Assembly: GCA_036381895.1 (NCBI GenBank)
Contig: DASVBY010000083.1
Coordinates: 29,814-93,813 of the forward strand
Origin: JACQFZ01 sp036381895
Lineage (GTDB): Bacteria; Pseudomonadota; Gammaproteobacteria; Acidiferrobacterales; Sulfurifustaceae
DNA: 64,000 nucleotides
Direction of reading: 5' to 3'
Below the pieces are notes generated by a model. The model did not search any database and was not told the DNA's origin. It saw only the letters and a list, made by a program, of their open reading frames with translations. How positions within the stretch are numbered: position 1 is the first letter of the stretch; every line of letters starts with the position of its first letter. Of the stretch, positions 26,629 to 33,948 are shown one piece after another. A program made the translations under genes and the position numbers.

Positions 26629-27741
26629 TCACCCCGGCTCCCGCGCCGCGCCGTCGGCGCGCCGCGCGGCCGCGAGCACCTCGACGGCGCCGAGAGCATC
26701 GGCCGCGTAGGCGTCGCCGCCGAGACGGCGCCAGAGCTCCGGCACGCGGTTCAGCACGCCGCCGCCGAGCAGCACCAGGATGCCGCGTCCGCGGCGCGCG
26801 CGCAGCTCGGCGATGAGCGACGCGGCCTGATAGAGGTGCATCGCGCCCGACACCGACAGGCAGAGCACGTGCGCGTCCGCGCGTTCCACGATCTCGACCA
26901 CGGCGTCTGCGGGCACGTTGGCGCCGAGATACAACGTATCCCAGCCGGCGGCTTGGAGCAGGTAAGCGACCATGCGGGCGCCGCACTCGTGCACCTCGCC
27001 GGGCACGCAGGCGACGACCACGCGTCCGCGGGTCCCGGCGGGTTGCGGCAGGCGTACCTGCAGCTGATCGATGAGCATCTGGACGACCGCACAACCGTAA
27101 TGCTCGAGTGCTACCGAGATCTGGTTCGTCTGCCACAGCAGGCCGATCTCGTACAGCGCCGGCTGCAGTACGCGGACGTAGAGGTCGGGAACGGAGACGC
27201 CGGCGGCAGCCGCCTGGTGCAGCAGTGCGGCGGCTTCATTGCGGCGCAGCGCCAGGAGCGCCTCGACGACGCGCCGCGCAAGGGCGCCCAGGGGTTGCGT
27301 ATCGTCGATGTAGCTGATGCCGGGCCGGGAATCGCGGCTGCAGTAGAGCGGATGGATCCGGGCGACATCCGGATCTTCGTACGCGCGCAACGCCTCTTCG
27401 ATGATCGCGGCGCCCGCATGCGCCTCGGCGGGCGGCACGAAGTCGGCGAGCACGCTCGCGAGCGCCTCGAGGTTGGCGGTGAGATGCGCTTCGGGAATCC
27501 CGGTGCTCGACCACACCGCACGCGCCCAGCACGCATACTCGACGAACAGCTGCGGGGCATCGAACGCGATCGCCTGCGACAGATGCGCGGCATGGAACAC
27601 GGTCTGGTCCACGTAGCGCTGCAGGCCGTCGCCTTCGGTGCGAGCGGCGAGATGCGGATAAAGATCGAGCAGCCGCGCGACCGTTGCAGCGGCAATATCG
27701 TGGCGCCGCTCGTTGAGCCGATGGCTCGCGAGCGGCTGCAT
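26629..27741 (-). CDS. Cobalamin-binding photoreceptor-like regulator (no DNA-binding domain)
   Basis: 370-aa cytosolic protein. Residues 150-230 are a B12-binding cap helical bundle with W203 followed by nine residues and E213-H214, the Wx9EH signature of the CarH-type adenosylcobalamin light sensors. Residues 238-360 are the B12-binding Rossmann domain with the lower-ligand motif EVHECG (His251) and LSVSGAMHLY/LLGGGVLN strands. The N-terminal 145 residues are helical and are not a MerR-type domain. It precedes, on the same strand, a PAS kinase and receiver, so light or cobalamin signals probably pass through phosphotransfer. ATG at 27741 has no strong ribosome site; upstream GTG codons are possible. 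Confidence 0.85.
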   Translation of the reverse strand: MQPLASHRLNERRHDIAAATVARLLDLYPHLAARTEGDGLQRYVDQTVFHAAHLSQAIAFDAPQLFVEYACWARAVWSSTGIPEAHLTANLEALASVLADFVPPAEAHAGAAIIEEALRAYEDPDVARIHPLYCSRDSRPGISYIDDTQPLGALARRVVEALLALRRNEAAALLHQAAAAGVSVPDLYVRVLQPALYEIGLLWQTNQISVALEHYGCAVVQMLIDQLQVRLPQPAGTRGRVVVACVPGEVHECGARMVAYLLQAAGWDTLYLGANVPADAVVEIVERADAHVLCLSVSGAMHLYQAASLIAELRARRGRGILVLLGGGVLNRVPELWRRLGGDAYAADALGAVEVLAAARRADGAAREPG

Positions 27742-28457
27742 GGCGGTCACAACCCGATGCTCACGCGGGCGCACTCTATGCTCGCCCGCCGCCGGTGACT
27801 CTCCTTGCAGGGAACGGCGTTCATCATTGAACTCATCCTCCGTTCCACATACTGCCTGGTGCCGGTGCGCGCGTCCGGCACCCGCTTGCACTCGTACGCA
27901 CTGCGCGCAGCTCTCGACCTGCGCGCCCCGGGCGGCACGCCTGCGCGAGCCCCGCGGCGATCTTAATCTAATCCTGAAACCGAAACCCGGCCAGAGGGTC
28001 GTGCCGGCAGAGCGCGCATCTTGTGCGACCGGAGCGGTAACGTTTCGAAGGGCGGTACCGGGGCCCGATTTCGACAACGCCGGGGTAGATAGGCGCGCCG
28101 CGGCCGATGGTTTATGAGGCGCTCAAGAGCCGGGTTTCGTCCATGAGGTCTCGGGCATCGATAGCCCGGGGGGACGGAACCGCGGCCGCGCTCCGCCACG
28201 CGGCGTAATGAGAAGCGTTCGCGGCAAAACGCGCCGGCTTCGAGATGCCACGCCGCCTCTCGCCCGGCGTACAGGGGCGCCGATCGTTATCTTTTTTATA
28301 TTTCGTGCGAGGGGCGCAAAGCGGCGGCGCATTGGACTGTGCCGGCAGCGCTTGCTGGCGCCAAGGCAGTCGTCCGGCGCAGGTGCACGGGCGCTGGCAG
28401 GAGCGGGACGGTCGCGGCGACGCGCTGTCCCGCCGGTTGAGCCGTTGCGCCGACGGC
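27742..28457. other. Long noncoding region upstream of the B12/kinase operon
   Basis: About 700 nt without a convincing gene. It should carry the promoter of the cobalamin-sensor operon. At 28266-28283 CGGCG-tacagggg-CGCCG can pair and is followed on the plus strand by a run of six T at 28293-28298; read the other way, the same AT-rich patch could be a minus-strand promoter. No cobalamin riboswitch was recognised by eye. Confidence 0.4.
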
Positions 28458-29009
28458 TTACGACGCCGGGACGATCGGCGCTTCCGGGATCTTCACGACC
28501 GGAAGCGTCAGCACTTCCGCGGCGAAGCCGTCTTCCTTCCGCGTCACCGAGAGCACCTGGGTGTCGTTCAGGCGGCGGCTCAAACCGTACAATAGGCCGT
28601 CCCCGTGCACGACGGTGATCTTGTCACCGGGCCGGAGCCGCTCGAACGTCCGACGCACACCCGGCACGTTCAGCACCGCGTTCAGGTCGTTGGTGCTCAG
28701 CCTCAGCTCCCGGAAGATCCGCTCGAGCGTGTCGTTCGGCTGGACCACGACTTCGACCCGCCCCGTCGGCGGAAGCTCGATCTCTTCCGGCGCTGTTTCG
28801 GCGATCGATTCCTGCGGAAGGTCTTGCGGCGTCTCGGCGGCGGTCGCGGGCGCGGCGGCCGGCGTCGTTGGCCGCGACAACGAGTGCGCGAGCGTGCCGC
28901 CGATGAGCGGCGACAGCAGCACGAGCAGCACCCACCAGCCGTAGCGCTTGTTGCGCGGGGTGTTGAAGGTAAGCTCGTGATTGAAGGTAAGCGGGGTCTT
29001 CTGCCTCAC
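28458..29009 (-). CDS. Membrane-anchored OapA/LysM-like domain protein without peptidase domain
   Basis: 183-aa protein with one membrane helix (YGWWVLLVLLSPLIGGTLAHSL, about residues 22-44), a Pro/Ala/Glu-rich linker and a periplasmic OapA/LysM-like domain (residues 83-165: VVVQPNDTLERIFRELRLS, LRPGDKITVVHG, LNDTQVLSV). This layout equals the front of MepM/YebA-type M23 endopeptidases, but the protein stops where the metallopeptidase would begin and no M23 remnant was found downstream. It may bind peptidoglycan or modulate a hydrolase. GTG start with GGGAGG upstream. Confidence 0.75.
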   Translation of the reverse strand: MRQKTPLTFNHELTFNTPRNKRYGWWVLLVLLSPLIGGTLAHSLSRPTTPAAAPATAAETPQDLPQESIAETAPEEIELPPTGRVEVVVQPNDTLERIFRELRLSTNDLNAVLNVPGVRRTFERLRPGDKITVVHGDGLLYGLSRRLNDTQVLSVTRKEDGFAAEVLTLPVVKIPEAPIVPAS

Positions 29010-29466
29010 CGTGTCGTACCTCCCGGATGAGGCGATCCATCATAAGTGATGGAGCGGCGGCTGCAACGAAGGACGATTGCAGATCTTCGGCCCGCAGCTA
29101 CATGCCGTCGGAACGCGCAGGCGCGAGGCGGAGACGGGCGAAGCGCGTCGTCGACAAGAGCTCGAGGCTCCGCCGCGTTCGCGCAAGGCGCGAACCGAGG
29201 CTGCCGCGAGGGACGGTTTGCGCGGTGCGGCATGGGGAACCGGCCCGGTTGCCGCAGAAACCGAAGCCCGGCTCGGTCGGAAGGCTTGCGTCGATGGCCG
29301 TTCGCCGTCCGGCCCGAGCGAGAGTGCACCAAGGCTGTCGTCGCCGCTTCGGTGTCCGGTCGATGTGTACGGCCGGGAACGCCGAGAAGCGTGCGCCGCC
29401 GCTGGTACTGCCCGTCGGATGTGCCAACGCGTAGACTGAGCCGGCATCGGCGAAGGAAATCGATCG
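29010..29466. other. Intergenic region between divergent genes
   Basis: Separates the LysM-like gene (minus) and the YgiD gene (plus); promoters for both are expected. Only GC-rich open frames without protein character are visible. Confidence 0.4.
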
Positions 29467-30324
29467 ATGGCGTCTCTGCCCATACCCGCCGTTTTCGTCG
29501 GTCACGGCACACCGATGAACGCGCTCGACCGCAACCGGTATACGGGAGCGTGGCGTGCATTCGGCGCATCGATTCCCCGGCCGCGCGCGATACTCGCGAT
29601 TTCCGCGCATTGGTACATCGGCGCAACCGCCGTAACGACGATGGCGAAGCCGCCGACGATCCACGATTTCTACGGCTTTCCGCAGGCGCTGTTCGATCTC
29701 GAGTACCCGGCGCCGGGCGCGCCGGAGCTGGCCGAGGAGGTGGCGGACGCGGTGAAGCCCGAGTTCCTCGGACGCGACAGCGACAGCTGGGGCATCGATC
29801 ACGGCACCTGGTCGGTGCTCGTGCACATGTTTCCGAACGCGGACGTGCCCGTGGTGCAGCTCTCGATCAACGCGGCCAAGCCGTTCGACTACCATGTCGA
29901 GCTCGGCGCCAAGCTCGCGCCGCTGCGCGAACGCGGCATCCTGATCCTTTGCAGCGGCAACGTCGTGCACAACCTGCGCCGCATCGAATGGCAGCGGGCG
30001 GATGCGGCATTCGACTGGAACCGGCGTTTCGACGAGGCGGCAAGAGCGGTCCTCACGCAGGCGCCGGCCGACGTGCTGAAGCTGCGCGAACACCCGGACT
30101 TCCCGCTCGCGGCGCCGACGCCCGATCATTTCATTCCGTTGCTCTATCTCGCGGGGCTCGCGGCAGGCGCCGGCAGGCCCGCCGACGTCCTGGTCGAAGG
30201 CTATGCCATGGGCTCGCTCTCGATGACGGCATATACGCTCGGGACGGATGGTGTGCCGCCGTCCACGGAAGGGTCCGGCGCACCGCCGATCGCAGGCGTG
30301 CCCGGCGATCAGACCAATCTCTAG
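29467..30324 (+). CDS. ygiD: Extradiol ring-cleavage dioxygenase, DODA/YgiD type
   Basis: 285-aa cytosolic class III extradiol dioxygenase of the 4,5-DOPA dioxygenase family. The metal ligands expected for the fold are visible in VFVGHGTPMNAL (His13), AISAHWY (about His48) and LCSGNVVHNLRRI (about His175-region), and TPDHFIPLLY near the end is the usual substrate-side His. A 25-residue Gly/Pro-rich tail follows the domain. E. coli YgiD is zinc-dependent and cleaves DOPA; the native substrate here is unknown. Monocistronic; a convergent gene ends 72 nt downstream. Confidence 0.92.
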   Translation: MASLPIPAVFVGHGTPMNALDRNRYTGAWRAFGASIPRPRAILAISAHWYIGATAVTTMAKPPTIHDFYGFPQALFDLEYPAPGAPELAEEVADAVKPEFLGRDSDSWGIDHGTWSVLVHMFPNADVPVVQLSINAAKPFDYHVELGAKLAPLRERGILILCSGNVVHNLRRIEWQRADAAFDWNRRFDEAARAVLTQAPADVLKLREHPDFPLAAPTPDHFIPLLYLAGLAAGAGRPADVLVEGYAMGSLSMTAYTLGTDGVPPSTEGSGAPPIAGVPGDQTNL

Positions 30325-30396
30325 AGCGGGTGCCGGTCGCGGCGGCGCGGCGCGGAGAGCGGCGCCGAGAAGCGTCCGCGGCGGCCGCGAGCGGCC

Positions 30397-30858
30397 CTAT
30401 TGCCTGCGGAAGTACGCTGTCAGGTCATGGGTTTTCAGCCCCGAGACGTCCTTGGGGATCTCCTCGACGACCATACGCGCCACGTTCTTGCCGAGCTGTT
30501 TGCGCAGCGCCCCGAGGAACTTCGGCGGCGCGACCAGGACCAGCTTGTCGTAGCGGTGATCGGTGCGCGCCTTGGCGAGGTAGCGCGCGATGTCGCGCGC
30601 GAACACCTGGACGCTGTGGTCGATCGCTCCCTGGGTTTCGCGGTCGCTCGCCGTGCCGCCGGTCGGCGACGTGCCAGGCTTGCCGACCCCGCCATGTCCG
30701 TCGAAGCGCGGCTCGCTGTCCGATCGCAGGTCCCGCTCGTGCTGGCGCGCGGTCGGATTCACCATGTTGTCGATCTCGATCAGCTTCTCGTTCGGTCTGC
30801 CGACCTGCAGCACCCGCGCGCGGCTGTCGTCGGCGGCAATGATCCATGTGATCGCCAT
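30397..30858 (-). CDS. Host attachment family protein
   Basis: 153-aa cytosolic protein of the 'host attachment protein' family (named from Agrobacterium attachment loci; function in free-living bacteria unknown). Visible features: ITWIIAADDSRARVLQV at the N-terminus, the polar middle HERDLRSDSEPRFD, and the C-terminal YDKLVLVAPPKFLGALRKQL, a Rossmann-like strand-loop-helix. Near-complete relative to family length. ATG at 30858 is the only reasonable start. Confidence 0.88.
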   Translation of the reverse strand: MAITWIIAADDSRARVLQVGRPNEKLIEIDNMVNPTARQHERDLRSDSEPRFDGHGGVGKPGTSPTGGTASDRETQGAIDHSVQVFARDIARYLAKARTDHRYDKLVLVAPPKFLGALRKQLGKNVARMVVEEIPKDVSGLKTHDLTAYFRRQ

Positions 30859-31316
30859 GGGGAGAATCAGCCAGGTGGCGTCCCGAGGTTAGACAGCGGC
30901 CGGATCGGATGTTCGGGCGGGTGCTTTCAGGGAGCGGGAACGGCGTTCCTGCGCCTATTTCGAACCGAAGGCATAGCGGAGCAGGTCGCGGTGCGGAACC
31001 GAGGAGATTCGCCGATTCCGGGGGCGCTACCGCGCCGGCTTCCGCGAGTTCCATTTGGACTTCGAGGATATCCTCGCGAGCGACTGCACCGGCGCGATCG
31101 ATGACCGGCGCGCGGATTGCGCGAGCCAACGCAATCGTTGCCTGCGAACGCGACTTCCGTTGGTCGGGCCAGCCCGCATGCGGCTCGCACGAGAGCCGCG
31201 CACTCTTCAGGAGCATGTGCGGGCGGAGGCGGCGGCAGCGGCGCCGCCTCCGCTCCGCGATTGCCATGACCGTTAACGCCGAGTCGGCCGACTGCGCGTT
31301 CGTTTTCTTCCGGCGC
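30859..31316. other. Intergenic region, possible relic
   Basis: No intact gene. On the minus strand, about 30990-31150, an out-of-context translation (ALARAIRAPVIDRAGAVAREDILEVQMELAEAGAV) resembles weakly the end of PLP-dependent threonine synthase-like enzymes, but the resemblance is short and uncertain. Confidence 0.25.
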
Positions 31317-31751
31317 TCACTCCGGCAGGCTGACTCCCGAGCCGCCCATGTCGGCCGGAAGGTCCTTCATCTTCGGCAGCCCGTCATGGATATGCAGCAT
31401 CGTGTTCTCATAGTTCACGTGCACCGCCGGACGGTACGGCAGGTCGGGTATGACTGCGGCGTACACGTCCGTGAGCCCCCAGGCCGGGTGCTCGGTGAAC
31501 ACGTGACCGCCGCAGGTCTTGCACCACTTGCGGTAACTGTTCATGGTCTTGTTGTAGGTGCCGATGTTGTCCGCGCCGCGCGTTATTCGCACCGCCTGCG
31601 GGTCCCAGAGCGAGAATGCATTGACCGGGCCGGCGGACCAGCGCCGGCACGACTCGCAGTGACAGTACCCCATCGCTGCCGGCTCGCCGCTCACCTCGAA
31701 TTCCACCGCGCCGCAGAAACAACTTCCCCTGTAGACCTTCTCGGTTTCCAT
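31317..31751 (-). CDS. GFA family (glutathione-dependent formaldehyde-activating enzyme-like) protein
   Basis: 144-aa zinc protein of the GFA/CENP-V fold: zinc Cys motifs GSCFCGAVEFEV (CxC), YCHCESCRRW (CxCxxC) and CKTCGGHVF (CxxC). The founding enzyme Gfa joins glutathione and formaldehyde, but most relatives have unknown substrates. AGGAGGGCGTCCGGGA precedes the ATG. Stands alone between noncoding stretches. A second, divergent GFA protein is encoded at 47.7 kb. Confidence 0.9.
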   Translation of the reverse strand: METEKVYRGSCFCGAVEFEVSGEPAAMGYCHCESCRRWSAGPVNAFSLWDPQAVRITRGADNIGTYNKTMNSYRKWCKTCGGHVFTEHPAWGLTDVYAAVIPDLPYRPAVHVNYENTMLHIHDGLPKMKDLPADMGGSGVSLPE

Positions 31752-32037
31752 CCCGGACGCCCTCCTGGTGTCTGGTGTGCCGACTATACGGCGACGCTAC
31801 TACCGGGCACAGAGGGCGCGTGTACGGATCGCTTTGCGTTCACCGCCAACGACATCACATACGCGTGGGTCGGCATCACGCTAGTGTCCGGAGCTTTGTC
31901 CGGCGCCGGCAGGGTGGGGGTGTTGGGAGTCGCGATGGCGCCGCAAGCGCAGCGATCGGCGCTTGCGGAATCCCGCCTTCGGGTACGACAGGACCTCGCG
32001 AGTTCGTTCCAGGCGTCGCGTAGCGGGAAAGCGGCGC

Positions 32038-32754
32038 TCACTCTTTGGGTTCACCCGTCATGGGTACGAAGCGCACGGGAAGTTTGTACAGCGTCTCGGT
32101 TCCCGTCGCCGTACGGCGCAGCACGCGCAGCTCCTGAATGCCGCTTCCCACCGGGATCGCCATCAGACCTCCGATCCTCAGTTGTTCGAGCAGGGCGGAA
32201 GGGACTTTCGCGGGCGCGGCGGTTACGACGATGCGGTCGTACGGGGCCTGCTCGGGCCAGCCGAGATAGCCGTTGCCGACACGCACGTGCACGTTGCGGT
32301 AGCCGAGCGCGGAGAGCGTCCGGCGGGCGCGATGCGCGAGCGCAGGGATGATTTCGATCGTATAGACCTCCTGCGCGAGCTCGGCGAGGATCGCCGCCTG
32401 GTAGCCGGACCCGGTTCCCACCTCGAGCACGCGATGATGCGGCGCGATATCGAGCGCTTCCGTCATGAATGCGACGACGTACGGTTGGGATATCGTCTGT
32501 CCGCGGCCGATGGGCACCGGCCGATCGTCGTACGCCCAGGCGCGCTGCGGTTCCGGGATGAACAGGTGGCGCGGCACCCGGCGCATGGCGTCGAGCACGC
32601 GTGCATCCCGAATGCCGCGCGCGCGGAGCTGCGCGTCGACCATGCGGGCGCGCGCCGCTTCCCAGTCGATCGCTTCGGCAGCCGCAGTCACCGCGCCGCT
32701 CGAGAGCGCCGCGGCGATCGTCAGGATCAGTCCGAACCGAAAGTGCCGAACCAT
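32038..32754 (-). CDS. pcm: Protein-L-isoaspartate O-methyltransferase, exported form
   Basis: 238-aa SAM-dependent methyltransferase that repairs isoaspartyl residues. Motif I is VLEVGTGSGYQAAILAEL (about residues 110-127), preceded by the family region GRGQTISQPYVVAFM. The N-terminus MVRHFRFGLILTIAAALSSGAVTAAAEA looks like a cleavable signal peptide, so this copy may work outside the cytoplasm, which is unusual because the cosubstrate SAM is cytosolic. Without the signal the enzyme has normal length. Start ATG at 32754. Confidence 0.9.
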   Translation of the reverse strand: MVRHFRFGLILTIAAALSSGAVTAAAEAIDWEAARARMVDAQLRARGIRDARVLDAMRRVPRHLFIPEPQRAWAYDDRPVPIGRGQTISQPYVVAFMTEALDIAPHHRVLEVGTGSGYQAAILAELAQEVYTIEIIPALAHRARRTLSALGYRNVHVRVGNGYLGWPEQAPYDRIVVTAAPAKVPSALLEQLRIGGLMAIPVGSGIQELRVLRRTATGTETLYKLPVRFVPMTGEPKE

Positions 32755-33156
32755 GCCGCTTCGAGGACGCCACCGTCGTTCCGGGCGAGCGCGCCGCAGG
32801 CGGGCGCGACCCGGAATCGACGCGGTGCCAGCTCCGGAGCCAATGTGACATTGCGAGCAAAGCAAGGCAATCGGTTCCGGCGCGCCGGGGTGGGCGGCCC
32901 GCTCGCACTCTGCGCGCGCTTTCGTCGGCCGCGGCCGAGCTTTCGCTGCGGCGCCGCTCTTCGGCCGCGAACAGCAGTTCATCCACCCGCCCCGAAACGG
33001 AGCACGAAACGCGGGTCTCCCTGCCAGCCGCTCATCGCATCGTTCGGCTCGAAAATCGCCTGAGCATCGCGCTGGTGCAGTCATAGGCGCAGTTCGTCCG
33101 TATGCTTCCCGCGCCTGCGGGCCCATCGCCGCGTAACTCCATTTCAGGGGACTCGA
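32755..33156. other. Divergent intergenic region
   Basis: Lies between pcm (minus) and a small secreted protein (plus) and should hold both promoters. A relatively AT-rich patch (about 32835-32865) is present. I see no gene or repeat. Confidence 0.4.
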
Positions 33157-33540
33157 ATGAAGAAGTTCGTTGTTCTGGCAGCTTCGCTGTCTTCACTGGT
33201 GTTGTTCGCGCACGCACATGCCGACGACGGCAGCGTCCGCCGCTGTCTGGCCGCTACCGGAAAGTTCGCGTCCGACACCATCGACCTTATCACCGCCGGG
33301 CGCGATCCCGAGGAACTGGCGAATCACATTCGCTTCGGCCGCGAGAACCGTCATCTCACCCGCGAGCTGCGCGAGGCGCAGGTCGCCTATATCTACGCGG
33401 TCGCGTCCCAGGCCAAGGGCGCCAGGGATCCCCGCGCCGTGGCGGATGCGCTTGCGGCCGGCGACGAGGAGCGCTTCCCGCTGCTCGACCGCATCATCAA
33501 CGAATGCATCCGCATGCAATATCAGAAAAAGCGCGTCTGA
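33157..33540 (+). CDS. Small secreted protein, unknown function
   Basis: 127-aa protein with a clear signal peptide (MKKFVVLAASLSSLVLFAHAHA, cleavage near ADD). The mature part is about 105 residues, helical and charged, with two Cys (CLAATG and NECIRM) that could form one disulfide. No family recognised. Preceded by CAGGGG. It stands before the small basic protein gene on the same strand. Confidence 0.75.
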   Translation: MKKFVVLAASLSSLVLFAHAHADDGSVRRCLAATGKFASDTIDLITAGRDPEELANHIRFGRENRHLTRELREAQVAYIYAVASQAKGARDPRAVADALAAGDEERFPLLDRIINECIRMQYQKKRV

Positions 33541-33750
33541 GCGCCAGCAGACGGGACAACGGCCGCATCCGGACGCATCTCCGCGCCGGCGCGGGTGTTT
33601 AGTCGCGACTGCGGTCCGGTCCCGCCTGCCATTGAACTCGTTGCGCATTTTTCACGGACTGCGGTGGTTCGTGTGACGAATCGATCACGCCGCGCGCCGA
33701 TACTGCGGCGGCTTGCAACGGTTGCAGGCATCGTCAGCCAAGGAGGCAAC

Positions 33751-33936
33751 ATGATCCGCACAGGCAAGACCGGAAAACCGAGCCGCACTCAGCGGCGGCC
33801 CGGACGCAACTTTCGCAAACGCATTCTCGCCGGCTTCCGTGCCCTCGGGCACGGCGTGGATGCCCGCGCCGCCCGCGCGCAAGTGCACGCGTTCTACCGC
33901 TCCGGCGGCGCGGAGTGGACGCGCTGTCTCGACTAG
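33751..33936 (+). CDS. Small basic protein, 61 aa
   Basis: Start ATG at 33751 follows a perfect AAGGAGGCAAC ribosome site, which is the main reason to believe this short gene. The product is strongly basic (RTQRRPGRNFRKRILAGFRALGHG) with a helical centre and no signal peptide. Unknown function; nucleic acid or membrane association is only a guess. It ends 12 nt before the end of the convergent regulator gene. Confidence 0.6.
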   Translation: MIRTGKTGKPSRTQRRPGRNFRKRILAGFRALGHGVDARAARAQVHAFYRSGGAEWTRCLD

Positions 33937-33948
33937 AGCTGCCGTGGG

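Noticed and set aside
27742..28457. Possible cobalamin riboswitch before the B12-sensor operon
   Set aside because: No recognisable B12 box was found by eye, so no claim is made.
31752..32037. ORF 31775-32023 on the plus strand
   Set aside because: Low-quality translation without family resemblance or ribosome site. A hydrophobic phrase in another frame (FAFTANDITYAWVGITLVSG) is too short to call a gene.
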